A stretch of DNA of 64,000 bases from Phialocephala subalpina (lineage: Eukaryota; Ascomycota; Leotiomycetes; Helotiales; Mollisiaceae), in NCBI GenBank assembly GCA_900073065.1, contig FJOG01000032.1, positions 144,801-208,800 on the forward strand, written 5' to 3'. The notes under the pieces are model-generated. The model was not told the DNA's origin and made no database searches. It was given only the letters and a program-made list of their open reading frames with translations. The position numbers and the translations under genes are program-made. Below, in pieces: positions 32,789 to 45,013 of the stretch; positions within the stretch are counted from its first letter, which is position 1, and every line of letters starts with the position of its first letter.

Positions 32789-35700
32789 TTACAGTCCGCC
32801 TGTCATATCGTACCCATACGCAAGTATCACATCATTGTTCTGGACATTGAAACAATCTATGCCACAAGTGAAGATGTTAGCTACACACTCCCAATGTGCT
32901 TCCGTCGGACTGTCTAGCAATAGATGCAAATCAATGTTGATATAATTGTTACTGAGGGCACAGATCATGCACTTGTTCAAACTACTGCAAGCATCGTTCT
33001 CTATATCGGCTATGCTCCCACCGGTGTACTCGTTCGTGAGTGCTGGGTAATTGGGTGCTCCGCTACTAGGATTATTAAGGACCTAGGTAAGACATGAGCC
33101 GAAGAATAGCTGTGTCTAAACGTCGTAAAATGGTTCTCTTAGATAGTAGTCTGTCCCACAATCCTACAGAGGGAGTGGATTGGGGTATGTACATGTACGT
33201 ATCGAGAAAGCGCTTGAAGTGGTGCTGCTCGTAGAGCAAGTGACAGTGTTGCAGAAGAAAGTAAACTGCAGGCACCAAATTCGGGCTGGCATCCGATTTT
33301 ACAGTATCCTGTATCAGCACCGCAGAATCCATACTTACTGCAGCATTCCCCCGAGGATCCAGCCAAGGCATGTTGCTCCGTCGCTACAGGTTCCGTCGCT
33401 GGTGGGAACCAAGCTCGAGGTAGCAGGTATCGTGGATGTTTGCGTCGATGAGGATACCATGATCTTTACATCTGAGATTGAGGAAGGATTGGTATGATCG
33501 AGAGATATAGCACTGATTGAAGCGCTCACAAACAACGATGAGGGTAAAGAGGTCATGCCGCATATGCCAAACTCGGGCTGACAGCCTGTCCCACAACAAT
33601 CCGCAGTTTCGCCGCAAGAATTGTCCCTGAAGGTCGAAGTACTAGTCACTGCCATTCTGAATATGGAAAGAAGGGAGGTAGTAGAAAAGTGGTTGTATGG
33701 TGGAGGAGTCGAGTGATTTCCCAAACAGTACATAATCGGAGAATAGAGAGGTTTACTTACTAGCCACAGCATTTATCAAAGGGGCCAACCCAAGCATGTG
33801 ACCCCACTCCCACAATAGCCATTGGTTATAGCAACAAATGTAGTTGAAGGCGTTGGTAAACTGAGAGCATGTGTCGAAGAGAGGACTCGTACCAAGGTTT
33901 TTTTTAAGGTTGCAGATGTAGTAAGGATAGCATCTTTCACAGAACTTGCGATGAAGGTTGCTGATATCGATGCTGGATGCCCCGGAGAAAGGAGTGACGA
34001 GGACGACAGCCCACATAGTCCGAACGCGGATTGGCAGCCCACTCCACAGTAGTCTGCATCGCTTCCACAAGAAGAGTATTGAGAGCAGCATTGACCTAAA
34101 GCCCAGTCTAGGCACGTGACCCCACTCCCACACCACCCATTCTGAGTGGGTACCAGGCCTGCTGGAGAAGCTGAAGGAGAAAACGCTTGCGTTGATGAGA
34201 GCGCGACTATTGGGGCAGTGGCTGAAGACGATGAAAGCAGTATTAATGGAAAACAGACGAAACTAACCATCTGGTCATCAAATCCGTAAACGTAGCATCC
34301 CTTGGATCGCCCTTATCAATCTGCCAACTGGTGCCCGTACAGCCTGAAGCGGAAAACAAAGTGCGGCTCTCTGCATCAGCAAAGGCGATCGACGAAGCTA
34401 CATCTTGGAAGCCGATACGCGCATTCTGGCAGACACAAAATGAACCACAGGCGTCAAAAGTAAAGCCGCCGCAGTCAGTATCTGAGTAGAAAGTTGCGGG
34501 TGGGGTACAGACGGAGGACGATTGAGTTGACGATGGCATGTCTATTGATGCAACAGTAGAAGCCGCAGAAGGTGGTGCTGGTAGAATGCAAATAAAGCTG
34601 ACCATCTGGTCATTGAAGTTTGAGAAGAAGTACTCGTACCCATCTCCAGGGACATATGTAACGTTGCTCTCGGCACAATCACACCATGATACAAGGTGCA
34701 TCAACGAATGCCATTGAGGATGCTTGATTCTGGAAGTAGGAGGGTGCCTCCTGACAGACCCCAAAGTCGCCACAGGCACTGTACAGTACTAGACAATAAG
34801 TCTGTGCGGTTAAAGCTTTAACCAGAAAATATCAAAGAAATCTATTCGACTTATTATTACATAAAACAACCATTCTAATAACTATCCCCCTGATTTTTGA
34901 AGTAAATTAATAAGAAATAACAATTGCATTTTCCCCTTAAGACAAAATCCACTTTAGTTACCCTAGTACTTCGTATATTAGCCCTTTGCCTTAATGTAAA
35001 CCTTAATCCTATTAAGTATACTTTCCACTAAAAACTCAAAAAAAAGTCAAGAATAATAAACCAAATAGCCTTTAAAGCTTCTTTTAAAGCCTTTTTATCC
35101 TTTTCTGATTCCCCTTTAATATTTATAACTTCAAGGAACATCTTTTGGACTTATTTTTTGAGTTCTTATTAAGCGTGTTTAATAGGGTTAAAATCCGGGG
35201 AGTAAATAAGCTAATTAGTCGTATTTATACCGTTTTCCTCGAATTATTCTTTGAATTTTTTAGTAGTATAAACAAGGGCGTTATTTTGCATAAAAATAAA
35301 CTCATCGTAATAATACTCGAAGAATCGGTATTCTAATACTTGGATATATAAATCGGTAGTATACCCATACTTCTTAGACTCAAAATCACGCTCCAAAATA
35401 AATAAAGAATACCTCTTTTTATTGCCTTAAAAGGCTACTTAAATTATTACTCTCATTTACTTTTTATTCTTATATATTATAATTATTTACGGTTTCTATT
35501 TATTGGTTAGAATCCCTTATACTTATTTTTGCTTTATATTATTACCCCGCTTTATAAAATACTTATTACTCCACATGTATTAACGCTATTTATTGACGGT
35601 TTAATACTCTTTAATTTGGCACTAAAAAAGTTTATTAATAGTTATAACTACTATTAATTCAAGCCTCTTTTTAATATATTAATACTTAAGCTTATAACGA

Positions 35701-37261
35701 CGTATTAAGTTCTTAATGTAAATATTACTTATTATAAGGCCTATATTTTCTCGGCGGTACTAAAAGGATTTTTTGAGGTATTTTCGGAGGTCTCGTAATA
35801 TCGTTTGCTAGTCTTATTCGTTATAAATCGGAGGATAGCCTTTTCGAGGTAAAAAAGCGCTATTAGTTCTTAATATTTCGAGTGTAAATATACCGCGTAT
35901 AGTACTCTCGCCGCGCTTTATTATATCGGCGATTTTAGCTTGAGATATACCGGCTAAAGCGGCGCCCTCGATTTTTCCCCTTTTATAAGGAGTTAATTCG
36001 TAACTTCGAGGGCGCTGATTGCCATTAGTTTAACGCAAAGGAGTGCGTTATGGTGGCATAATAGTAGTTTAAAGAGGAAAGAGTAATAAAAGAAAGCGCG
36101 AATTTTCGCGATTTTAACCAAAAAACGCATAGACTTAAAACCCGTGACTATAGCTGACGCTTCATGGTTAGTCCTTATAAAAGACTGCAGGTGGGGTACA
36201 GACGGCTGTGGCTAAAGGACTGGACATGTCTTTCAAGGTCGAAGATGGTTGAGAGGGTATGTCATTGTGAATGCTGCTGGCAAGGACTTCAGCAGGCGAG
36301 GTTGACGACGGGGCCGACTTGGATGCAAGAAGAAAAGTAATGTCTTATCCATATGCAACCAGGACTTTGGGATCTTCAACCGTGAAGAAATTCCCAGACC
36401 CAACGTTGTCAGGATACCTAGTACATGCCCAATATCCGTCAATATCTGACACTTGCATAAAGTATACCTCGATGCACAAGGAGCCAGAAGCAGATATCAA
36501 GCAGAACTCCACCATCATACAGGCATAACCTATACTAGGGTCGATGGCATGGAGAGGTGGCTGGAGTTAAGGGTTTGTTTCCCGAGTTGCCGGGAATTTT
36601 TGAATTCTCTGTAAAGCCAGCGCCGAAGTATATTTCCGTCCAAACAATTAGGCCATTGGTTTCACTTCCAAAAACCGGGTAGTTGTACACCGGACTAGGA
36701 AACACAGGCATAGGAAGTGTGGAAGTTTGAATCATTGAAGGAAGGGAGCCTTGTACGCCGATTGTAGCCATTTGAGGAGGGGGGGAGATAGGTGGTAGTT
36801 GCGTCGATACCCCAATCCGGTCTTCCGTGATGTGTTCATATCGGAAAAGGAATCGTGATGAATGGTGTAACAGGAGGAGGCACGCTGTTGATCATTGGTA
36901 GTGTTGGGACTGGAGTGGATGTAGGAATATTCTCAATTGTTGCCGTCCGGAAAGGACTTCCAAAATAAGGAGGTGATGCCAGAGGCCATTGCAGTGTCGT
37001 GCCAGTTCTCGGCTTTGGTGTCAAAACTCGAGGAGGCGGGGCAAGTGAATATTTTATGCTACAAGAAGTGAGCATAGGACCACAAGCAGATGCATGTATC
37101 TACGAGGAGAGGATATAGGTCTCCTATGGTGGACTTCTATCATCCCAAATAGTTAGGTAGATGCTTTTGCAGAAACCCTCATCGAACGAGTCAGCCTTGT
37201 CAGCCTTGACCATCGTCGTGAGGAGCAGCGAAGACAAAACTACAGGAAGATGATACATCAT
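32789..37261 (-). pseudogene. CBM18 chitin-binding secreted protein, split by a transposon
   Basis: The start at 37261 gives a signal peptide (MMYHLPVVLSSLLLTTMVKA). A stop follows near 37120, then Pro-rich stretches (36540-37075) and a W/C-containing module ending VEDPKVLVAYG (36300-36500). A related module ending ILAYGYDMTGG lies at the far end (32789-33060). A Cys module (CTPPA..FY.D..CGGF...ACG.F.VCQ) is present intact near 34510-34260, while its sister copy is cut in two by a Tc1/mariner element: the CTPPA half is near 36190 and the ACGDFGVCQ half near 34770. Then come hevein-type CBM18 domains: one complete (34000-34150, eight Cys pattern), one frameshifted (33600-33830) and one frameshifted (33270-33450). 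CBM18 proteins bind chitin in the wall. Multiple frameshifts, stops and the insertion make it a pseudogene. Confidence 0.78.
34795..36150 (-). mobile_element. RIP-degraded Tc1/mariner transposon
   Basis: On the minus strand the decayed frame still shows the DDE transposase landmarks in order: MQNNALVYTTK near 35290 (family MQDNAPxH, with the catalytic Asp turned to Asn) and YSPDFNPIKHA near 35200 (family SPDLNPIEH). Stops are frequent and the sequence is AT-rich, as after RIP. The ends share AAGTCTRTGCG in inverted orientation (near 34800 and 36130). Exact boundaries are uncertain. It interrupts a Cys module of the CBM18 gene. Confidence 0.75.
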
Positions 37262-38065
37262 GGAAGCGTGATGGTCCTTGGGAATTGCGAAAGCGTTGAG
37301 ATGTGATTTTCGCTAAAATCATACTTGATGCACCTTGGTTTCTTCGTCCCGGGACACGTGGTGTATGAACACAAGTGACTGACTCATCTTTTGCTCAAAT
37401 CAATCGACCATGACTGCACACCCTCTCCCGCAACGGAGGAACGCGGAGCAAATCAAATTGGTCAGCTAGCGACACGCCTTCAAGTGTTCATACTGCCCAA
37501 GCTTCTCACCAACACCAAAACGCCATCCCCATCTTGACTCCTGTGGCACAAGTGGCTATATGCGTATTGAATGGTTTCCGCAACCTCCATTTCCTCGCCC
37601 TTTGCTAAACTCTACAGTGTGCGAGATGGGGTGCTAAGCACCTTGAGATCTTTCTTTCCCAATCCCACTAATTTTCTCGACACGGTACTGGGCCGCGCCT
37701 GCAAATACATTCGCATTCTTCTGCAAGCTCTCGGTTTTGTTTGTGCAGTTCGAGTTGTCAAAGCGGGACGGGCTGGAGCTGGAGCTCTGGCGGCAGAGAT
37801 TGCTGGAGAAGGACTGATGGTGAGAGCTGGGACTTGAATATGTGCAGCCTCGACTAACTACTGGAGTGTAGCCATTCCCTATCGCAAAAAAAAAAGTAGA
37901 ATGCCTGAGCCAAAGGCTTCAATCCTGGCAGAGGGAATGGGTTCAACCGGACGCCACGAAATCCTCGAAGCAGTGAACGACTACATTCTATTGGTGCCCT
38001 TCCTTGGCAGCCAGTTGTTGAATGCATCTTTTCTGCCAAACAGCTGGAAGATGCAAAGCCAAAAA
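37262..38065. other. Intergenic, one doubtful ORF
   Basis: Promoter side of the CBM18 pseudogene and 3' flank of the FHA kinase. A plus-strand ORF of 88 codons (37571-37837) has a hydrophobic stretch but no family features; I do not call it. Confidence 0.35.
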
Positions 38066-40599
38066 TCAGGGACCTTCTCCTTGATGTATTGCATAAAGTA
38101 GATGTGCAGCCATATTCTCCTCGCTGTTGATCTGACCACCTTGGATGATCTGTCCCCATTCCCCCAAACCTTGGGCCCTAGCGTTGATGTGGTGGGTACT
38201 TTGCGTTAAAGTATTAGCACCTGGGCTAACTGGCGGATCGTAATACTCGTTCTGCTCATAGACAGGTTCCGGTATGCTTCGTGGGACATATTCCCCGGAA
38301 GATTCTGTTTCCCAGTTATCCCAGCTACNNNNNNNNNNNNNNNNNNNNNNNNNNNNNNNNNNNNNNNNNNNNNNNNNNNNNNNNNNNNNNNNNNNNNNNN
38401 NNNNNNNNNNNNNNNNNNNNNNNNNNNNNNNNNNNNNNNNNNNNNNNNNNNNNNNNNNNNNNNNNNNNNNNNNNNNNNNNNNNNNNNNNNNNNNNNNNNN
38501 NNNNNNNNNNNNNNNNNNNNNNNNNNNNNNNNNNNNNNNNNNNNNNNNNNNNNNNNNNNNNNNNNNNNNNNNNNNNNNNNNNNNNNNNNNNNNNNNNNNN
38601 NNNNNNNNNNNNNNNNNNNNNNNNNNNNNNNNNNNNNNNNNNNNNNNNNNNNNNNNNNNNNNNNNNNNNNNNNNNNNNNNNNNNNNNNNNNNNNNNNNNN
38701 NNNNNNNNNNNNNNNNNNNNNNNNNNNNNNNNNNNNNNNNNNNNNNNNNNNNNNNNNNNNNNNNNNNNNNNNNNNNNNNNNNNNNNNNNNNNNNNNNNNN
38801 NNNNNNNNNNNNNNNNNNNNNNNNNNNNNNNNNNNNNNNNNNNNNNNNNNNNNNNNNNNNNNNNNNNNNNNNNNNNNNNNNNNNNNNNNNNNNNNNNNNN
38901 NNNNNNNNNNNNNNNNNNNNNNNNNNNNNNNNTGTCCCATGGCAGCGACAGAGGATCCCGACACAGTTCGGATCCTGCAGCCCAGCCTTCACCAAACAAG
39001 TCTATCCCCGGCACAGATTCCACACGCTGGGGACCACTGTTGAAATTGGCTATGATGGTTGGTGCTCCAGAAGAGGGAGGCGGCGCGTGCCCTTCAGCCG
39101 GATAGTAAGAGGTCGGTGTCGGGGTTAGACACCGCTCATAGGATGCGGTAATGAGCCGCGATGCTTCCCTATAGCAATCCCGAGCTGAACGTCGCAACTT
39201 CGGGTCCATGACTATCATAGCACTCGACAAGAGGTCGATCAGGTCCCCATTCTCCCAGTCGTTGACTTGGTCGACAAGCAATTCACACCAGTCTCTTCCT
39301 CGGTATCCACGGTGATTCGGAAGACCACAGGCGCACTCAAAGGCAACCATACCAAGAGACCAGATGTCTACGGCTGGCGTGTAACTATTCCCCGCGTAAA
39401 CTTCCGGGGCAAGATAGAGTTGTGTACCGCAAAATGTTTTTAAATCATTGCTTGCTTTTGAAAGACCGAAGTCCGTGAACTTAATGTGGAGCGGATCTCG
39501 AGAGAAGAGAAGGATGTTGCCTGGCTTGATGTCTCGATGTACAATTGGCACTTTGCGTTCATGGAGATCTGCTAAAGCTGACAATCCTTGACAAAGAACC
39601 GTCATGCTCTCTTCGAGCGATAGTTCCAAGCCTTCTAAAGTCCCAAAAGGAACATATTCTAGAACCAATCGAGGCGACGGCGTGAGTGTCGACTCTATAA
39701 GGCTAACGACATGGTCCTAGCAAGATATTAGCGGGATATATCTAACTGGAGGAGTAGGCTTATCAATTTACATGTGAGATTTGGCCCATAATCTCGGCTT
39801 CCTTCTCCCACGACTTCCGGTTAAACTTTCTTTTGTTGAGAGGCTCCTTATACGCATACTCAATCCCAGTGCTGACATCCCAATAACGCCTCACAACCGC
39901 GAAGGCTCCCTTGCCCAGCGTCTCTTGCTTGAGGCGGATGGCACCTTGGTTAGGGGTGTGCGACTGACTAGGAGGTGCAGTTGGACTGTAGATGCCGAGT
40001 CCATTGAGATGGGGTTCGTCTGCCTCCTGGAGGAATCGGTCAACATTGGCATTGTACAGATCTGGACTCTCATCATGCCTAGAGACCTCGATCCGAAAGC
40101 TAACACCCTGGATCTCAATGACGATTTCTTTAGTGCGCCTGGGGACTTTGTGGCCGCCGAGGATCCACGTGAAATGACGGCGTAGCTCTCGTCCTTGGTC
40201 GTTGTAGGAGACGGTGGTCCCGTACGTCGAACAGTCTCGCAAGATCAATCGTCGCTCTGCATCAAATGTGAGGTAGCAATGATGCCGGCTGATCTTACGG
40301 AGTCTCGGTAGAGCAATGCCGCAGTTTGGATCCGTTCCAAACATAAGTCCTTTGCCGCTTTTTAGTTCAGCATCGAAGGTCAATGGAAGTCGGGGATAAG
40401 ATGCAGCCTGATCCTCCTGATCATCTTCGTCTGGTGGAACCGTGGACTGTCGGCTGCGATAGCCCGACTCTTCCTGAATGTGTTGCGATGTATTCATCCG
40501 AATCGCCTCCCAGGTGTGTTTGCCCTTGTCTTCACTCGTCGTGGGAGACAACCAAGCGATCGAATTAGAATCTTCCATCATTGAAACAATTGGTTTCAA
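38066..40599 (-). CDS. FHA-domain protein kinase, interrupted by an N gap
   Basis: Exon 1 (39772-40599, 276 codons) and exon 2 (from 39716) are joined by a 55-base intron in phase 0. The FHA domain (residues about 70-165; MFGTDPNCGIALP, ISRHHCYLTF, STYGTTV) binds phosphothreonine. The kinase domain begins near 225 with GKGAFAVVRR and the ATP lysine in YAYKEPL. It continues with HRDIKPGNILL, FTDFGLSKA and GTQLYLAPEVY; all catalytic residues are present. FHA-kinase architecture is that of Rad53/Cds1-type checkpoint kinases, also expanded in fungi with other roles. Bases 38329-38932 are N, so the reading frame cannot be followed. The C-terminal part below the gap is taken from the frame that stays open to 38066. 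A transposon ends 57 bases upstream of the start codon. Confidence 0.85.
38329..38932. other. Scaffold gap, 604 N
   Basis: A run of 604 N within the second exon of the FHA kinase. The true length is unknown, so frame across it is not informative. Confidence 0.99.
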
Positions 40600-40655
40600 T
40601 GAGGCAATAGAACGATTGTCTGACCAAAATCATTGCGTGCTGCCTTGACTATATA

Positions 40656-41981
40656 CTGTGGTCTAAGGATAAATAAGTGTACCCCCTGAGGGTTGGGGTG
40701 GTTCTAGTAGCTTCTGTGCGACCGGGGTCCACCACCAATAAGTTCAATGCTTCTCCCATGCTGCTTTAGATCACTTCTTACTCACTTTCTTAGCAAAAAC
40801 ACCTCTATCAACATGACTGAAGCATCAGAGTACTGGGTCCCTACTCCCAAAACACCAAATCAAATCCTCTCTCGCGACGACCGACTACGCATTCAAGTTC
40901 TATTCTTTGAGGCAGGATGGACCAAAGACGAGATAGCTCTTCAACACCCTCGCTTTTCTATGAGGCAGATCAAGTACGCTTTAGCACATAGACTCACGCC
41001 TCAAAAGAAACGCTATGGAAGACATCCTTTCGTTGGTCCTCAAGAAAAGAAGCAGTTAATAGACTGGGTGTGTGCAAGTAAGAAGAATAAGAGGATATCG
41101 TGGAAGCAGATCCCTGGGATCTTTGGCTGGGACTGCAAAGTTTATGCTATTGAAACAGCATTCAGAATAGAAGGATTTGGACGGTACACTGCTCTTAGGA
41201 AACTTAAGCTGACAGCTGAGCACGCTAGAATCAGACTGCAGTGGGCACAAGAGCATTTAAGCTGGACAGAAGAGCAGTGGTTTTAAGTGTTTTAGACGGA
41301 TGAAACATGGGTTAAGCCGGGCAGACACAAGAAGGTGAAAGTTACAAGGAGAATGGGAGAGGCTTTGCATCCTGATTGTATAGAGCCTAAAGTACAGAGG
41401 AAGATTAGATGGATGTTTTGGGGAGGAATCTCAGGGCTATAGGGGAAAGGGCCGGGCTTGTTTTAAGAGAAGAGATAGGGCACAATCAAGTCAGAGAGCT
41501 ATTGTGAGCATATTGTGCCTCTAATGGAAGAGTATGTGCTTCCTAGAGGGCTTATTGTTATGCAAGATAATGCTGGGGGGCACGCAACTAGAGATACTTT
41601 AGTATTGATAGGAAGAAAAGGCATTGTGCCTATCTTTTGGCTTGCATTATCACCAGATCTTAATCCTATTGAAACTCTATGGGATAGAGTGAAGGATATT
41701 ATTGAACAAAAGGACCTTGAGATTTATAGATCCTATCCTAGGCTTAAAGTAGCTATAATGGAAGCCTAGAACTCAATTACAGATGAGGAGGTTAGAGATT
41801 TAATAAGGACAATGCATGATAGATGTCAAGCTGTGATAGACGCTGGAGGATGGCATACAAAATACTAGCTGTATAGTAGAAAAATCGATGTCTGACTTCA
41901 AGCTTGTGCATAGGGCGGCACCAGAGTGGGGCGTGCGGCGCATACCCTCAGGGGGTACACTTATTTATCCTCAGACCACAG
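40656..41981 (+). mobile_element. Tc1/mariner transposon, full length, transposase with six stops
   Basis: The element is 1,326 bases long, flanked by TA on both sides (40654-40655, 41982-41983). It has 38-base terminal inverted repeats beginning CTGTGGTCT, nearly identical at both ends. The transposase frame (40813-41868, 351 codons) stays in one frame and keeps the helix-turn-helix start and the DDE triad: TDETWV, QDNAGGHA and SPDLNPIETLW. Six in-frame stops, all TAA or TAG (41284, 41293, 41440, 41464, 41476, 41767), inactivate it. They are compatible with C-to-T or G-to-A change as in light RIP. It lies between the divergent FHA-kinase and 42298 genes. Confidence 0.93.
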
Positions 41982-41983
41982 TA

Positions 41984-42297
41984 CACCAAGATGCCTCACA
42001 GGGGACACACGAGATCCAATGAAGCAGCCTTGTCAGTCGTCGTGCAGCGGAAGCGGCAAGTCACTGTTGGAAGAGATAAACCAACCGTTGGGCAGGATTC
42101 GCATTGGCATTGGGCATATTCAAGGGAGCTGCATGAACGGATCACGAGAGGTCGAACTTAAAGTATGACTCAAAATCGGCCACAGCCCGTAGGCGCCAAG
42201 ACCGTGTCGGAAGATCATTTCCCCGGAGCCTTCGGCCAGCACCTCTCACCCCTCTCAAATCTCACCACCTTATACCCTTCAACGTCATCCATCAACA
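41984..42297. promoter_or_regulatory. Promoter region of the 42298 gene
   Basis: 314 bases between the transposon end and the next ATG, which must hold the promoter. No motif named. Confidence 0.4.
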
Positions 42298-44275
42298 ATG
42301 GCGCCCAAGAAATCGCAGACTCCGAAATTATTCACTTGCGATCTCGCTGCTTATAGTGATGCAGAGCTTAACAAGTACCTGGAAACCAACGGAGGGTAAG
42401 GGATCGCTGAGTATTATGATCTCTTGGCGTTGCTAAAGTTCACGCAGAATCGTTGACGTGGAAGACTACGAGAACCTAAGAAAAGACACAGTTCTTATTC
42501 AGAGATTACGGTAAGGGCTCCTTCTCTGTTGTATCCTCTTTCTCCAATAACCCTGCTGTAGGATGCGAGCACGCGCGCGCGGCTTGCCGCACTCCTATCT
42601 AATTGATCCCGACGACCTTACGGCACGCCTTGAAGATATATCCGCCGACAGACAAGCACTGCCTCGATCACCCTCACAGATGGGATCAGATTATCGCAGC
42701 CGGGATACGACAGGGCCATTAGACGAGGAAGAAGATTATCGTCTTGATCTGAAAAAAGAGACGAAATACTATAATACACTGGTGAATGAAGGTGGCCGTC
42801 CCTCACACCCGGTCAGTCTTGGCCGGAATATTATAGATGACCCCGGAGAGTACCGCGAGATCCTGTCGTACTGGTGGAAGGGCGAGAATGACTGGCAAGT
42901 GTTTGAATCTCAGATGGGGAGATGGCGAGAATTTCGTAGGTGGCAACGAAAGAACAGGGAGGACGGTCGCTTTCCTAAATATGTCGAGGGGGTGAAGCAA
43001 GGCCTGGCAGAACATGGATTCACGCGAGCGTTTCAACTCGATGAGGATCCAGAGCGACAGGACAAGTTGACGACGTGGATCGAGTTTCTTGACTACGAGT
43101 ATTGGTGGTATGACAAAGATATGAGATTCGTCAAGCGTCAACAGCCACAGTACGACGAAGCATGGAAGGAGCTCGTGGATTCGCAGGTCTTGAGACCTAA
43201 TGAGACGGAAGAGTTCATCTGCAACATCGCCTCGGCATTTCAGCACGAGAGTGAAGAAGAACGAGCTAACAAGGCTATGGAATTCGCGAAATCGGCCGTG
43301 ATATCGGCCCAGAAAGCCTTCACTGATCCACGACGCTCTAATCTCTCCAAGTCAGAGGCTCGACAGCGGTTAGTAGCGGCCCAATCCGAACTGGACGCGG
43401 CGGTGAAGTCGCTCGAATCGATTAAGCGACGAGATGATCTCATCTACGAATTTTATAAGAAGACACAGCTATCTCAAATCACGAAAGATGGTAAGCGGAA
43501 GCGAAGTTACCAGAGCGCCAAAGACGATGCAAAGCGCCGTAGTATATTGCTGCGATGGATTCTACAGCAAATACCTCTGATCGAGCTCGAGTTGAACCAA
43601 GTCAAGGTGGCCGAGAACGACTCAAACGAGGAGGACGGCGGAAAAAGTCGCAAACGTCACCCCGTTGACGACCTCAACCAAGAGCGAGTTTTAAAGCGGC
43701 GGAAAGAAGACAGCGGGAACAATGCTTTGTCAAACCACAAAACGCGTGCCTCCACAACCCAAACGACTTCTCAAGACTCCTCCTTGACGCAGCGGCCACT
43801 ACGAACAGCGGGACACGAGGGACAGCTCAAGCGCAACTACTATGACGCAACAGGCGAAGGACGGGCTATCAAGAGCCGTAGACACAATGGCCAGACATCG
43901 AACGCCGCAAAGCCAGTATCGACTGGAGAGCCTGGAGAGCCTCTTTCTATCCAACCGGACAGCTCAAAGGCCGATGATAATACTACGCAAGTACCGAAGC
44001 CCCGCAAAAGACAAGCCAAGATATACCAGAAGGAGCGGGAAAGTCGAAGAATCGCCGGCCATTTACCTCAATTTGGCATGCTCCCAAAACGAGGTGAACC
44101 AGCTCCACTCTATGCACCTCCATCAAGACATCCTTCGAACATACGCAAGCCGTATCATTCAAGCCCTCGCAGCCACGCATCGTCCAAGAAGTCAATAGCA
44201 GTGAAGGCCGCGAAATCTCACGGGATATCGAAGTCGAGGCGAGAGACAAAGCGTTCAAAGAGGTCCAAGAAGTGA
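42298..44275 (+). CDS. Uncharacterised basic protein, 624 aa, three exons
   Basis: Exons 42298-42395, 42448-42510 and 42562-44275 join in phase (introns 52 and 51 bases) to 625 codons. I do not recognise a named domain. The N-terminus starts MAPKKSQTPKLFTC. The centre (about residues 130-260) is rich in Trp and Tyr (SYWWKGENDWQVFE, then WIEFLDYEYWWYDKD), suggesting a folded domain. Residues about 290-420 look like a long helix or coiled coil. The C-terminal 200 residues are disordered and very basic (KSRRETKRSKRSKK) with nuclear-localisation-like clusters. A nuclear or nucleic-acid-linked role is a guess from composition. Intact despite the transposon 317 bases upstream. Confidence 0.82.
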
Positions 44276-45013
44276 TCTGGGGGCTAAGCGCCGCTTCTCA
44301 TCGAAGCTCGGCGGCCCTTTTCCCGATGCAACAGCACTTTGTTCACGTCCATAAACGGCTTCGTGTGGCTGTATTGTGCAAAAGTATCCCATTGCGCCAA
44401 GATATTGTGATCTCTCTGCCTACTCTTTGTCATGTTTGCATTCCCATGACGATCCGTCACCGGAGATAAAGCTACACTCATATCTAGGGATAGTGGGGAC
44501 AGTTCGATTGGGAGAGGGCGGTTGGAAACCAGATGCAAGTCGCTCGGCCAAGTGGGGAAGCCAATGTGCACTTGACCTGGGAAGGTGTCAACCAAGAAGT
44601 GGAGAGTGGTCCGTGTAAGTCCTGGAGAATGCTGGTCTTGGCCACTCGCAAAATTATGCCTTTTGAGCCACTCATTCGTGCGGCTTCTTCCAGAGCAGTT
44701 CACACTTCACCAGTCGTTTGACTACGCAAGAAGGGGCTTCTTGGAAAAGGCTTTCTGATAACACTACTAGTACAACTTCAGCATACATTGGAGATAATAC
44801 CAACCGTTGCTCATTTGTCCGAACCATCAGAAAATGTCTCTGTACCTCGACACCGCTCTGTCCAACGTACCCGGCTCCCAGAGTCGCCAGGAAAGAATTC
44901 TGAACGGCGCGGATGAGGAAATCCCGTCATTCAGCAACGATGGGACGGAAGTCCGGACAGTGATGATCCAGGGGCTTCAATACTTAGTTAGGCCTCCCCA
45001 ACTCATCTTCGCG
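44276..45013. other. Intergenic with a short plus-strand coding-like ORF
   Basis: A plus-strand ORF starting ATGTCTCTGTACCTC (about 44834 to 45067) reads like the 5' end of a gene (MSLYLDTALSNVPGSQSRQE) but is short and overlaps the 3' end of the minus-strand locus. It is probably a relic or chance. Nothing else is seen. Confidence 0.35.

Noticed and set aside
38274..39128. ORFs spanning the N gap on the plus strand
   Set aside because: They are open only because N codons are not stops; the kinase motifs are on the minus strand.
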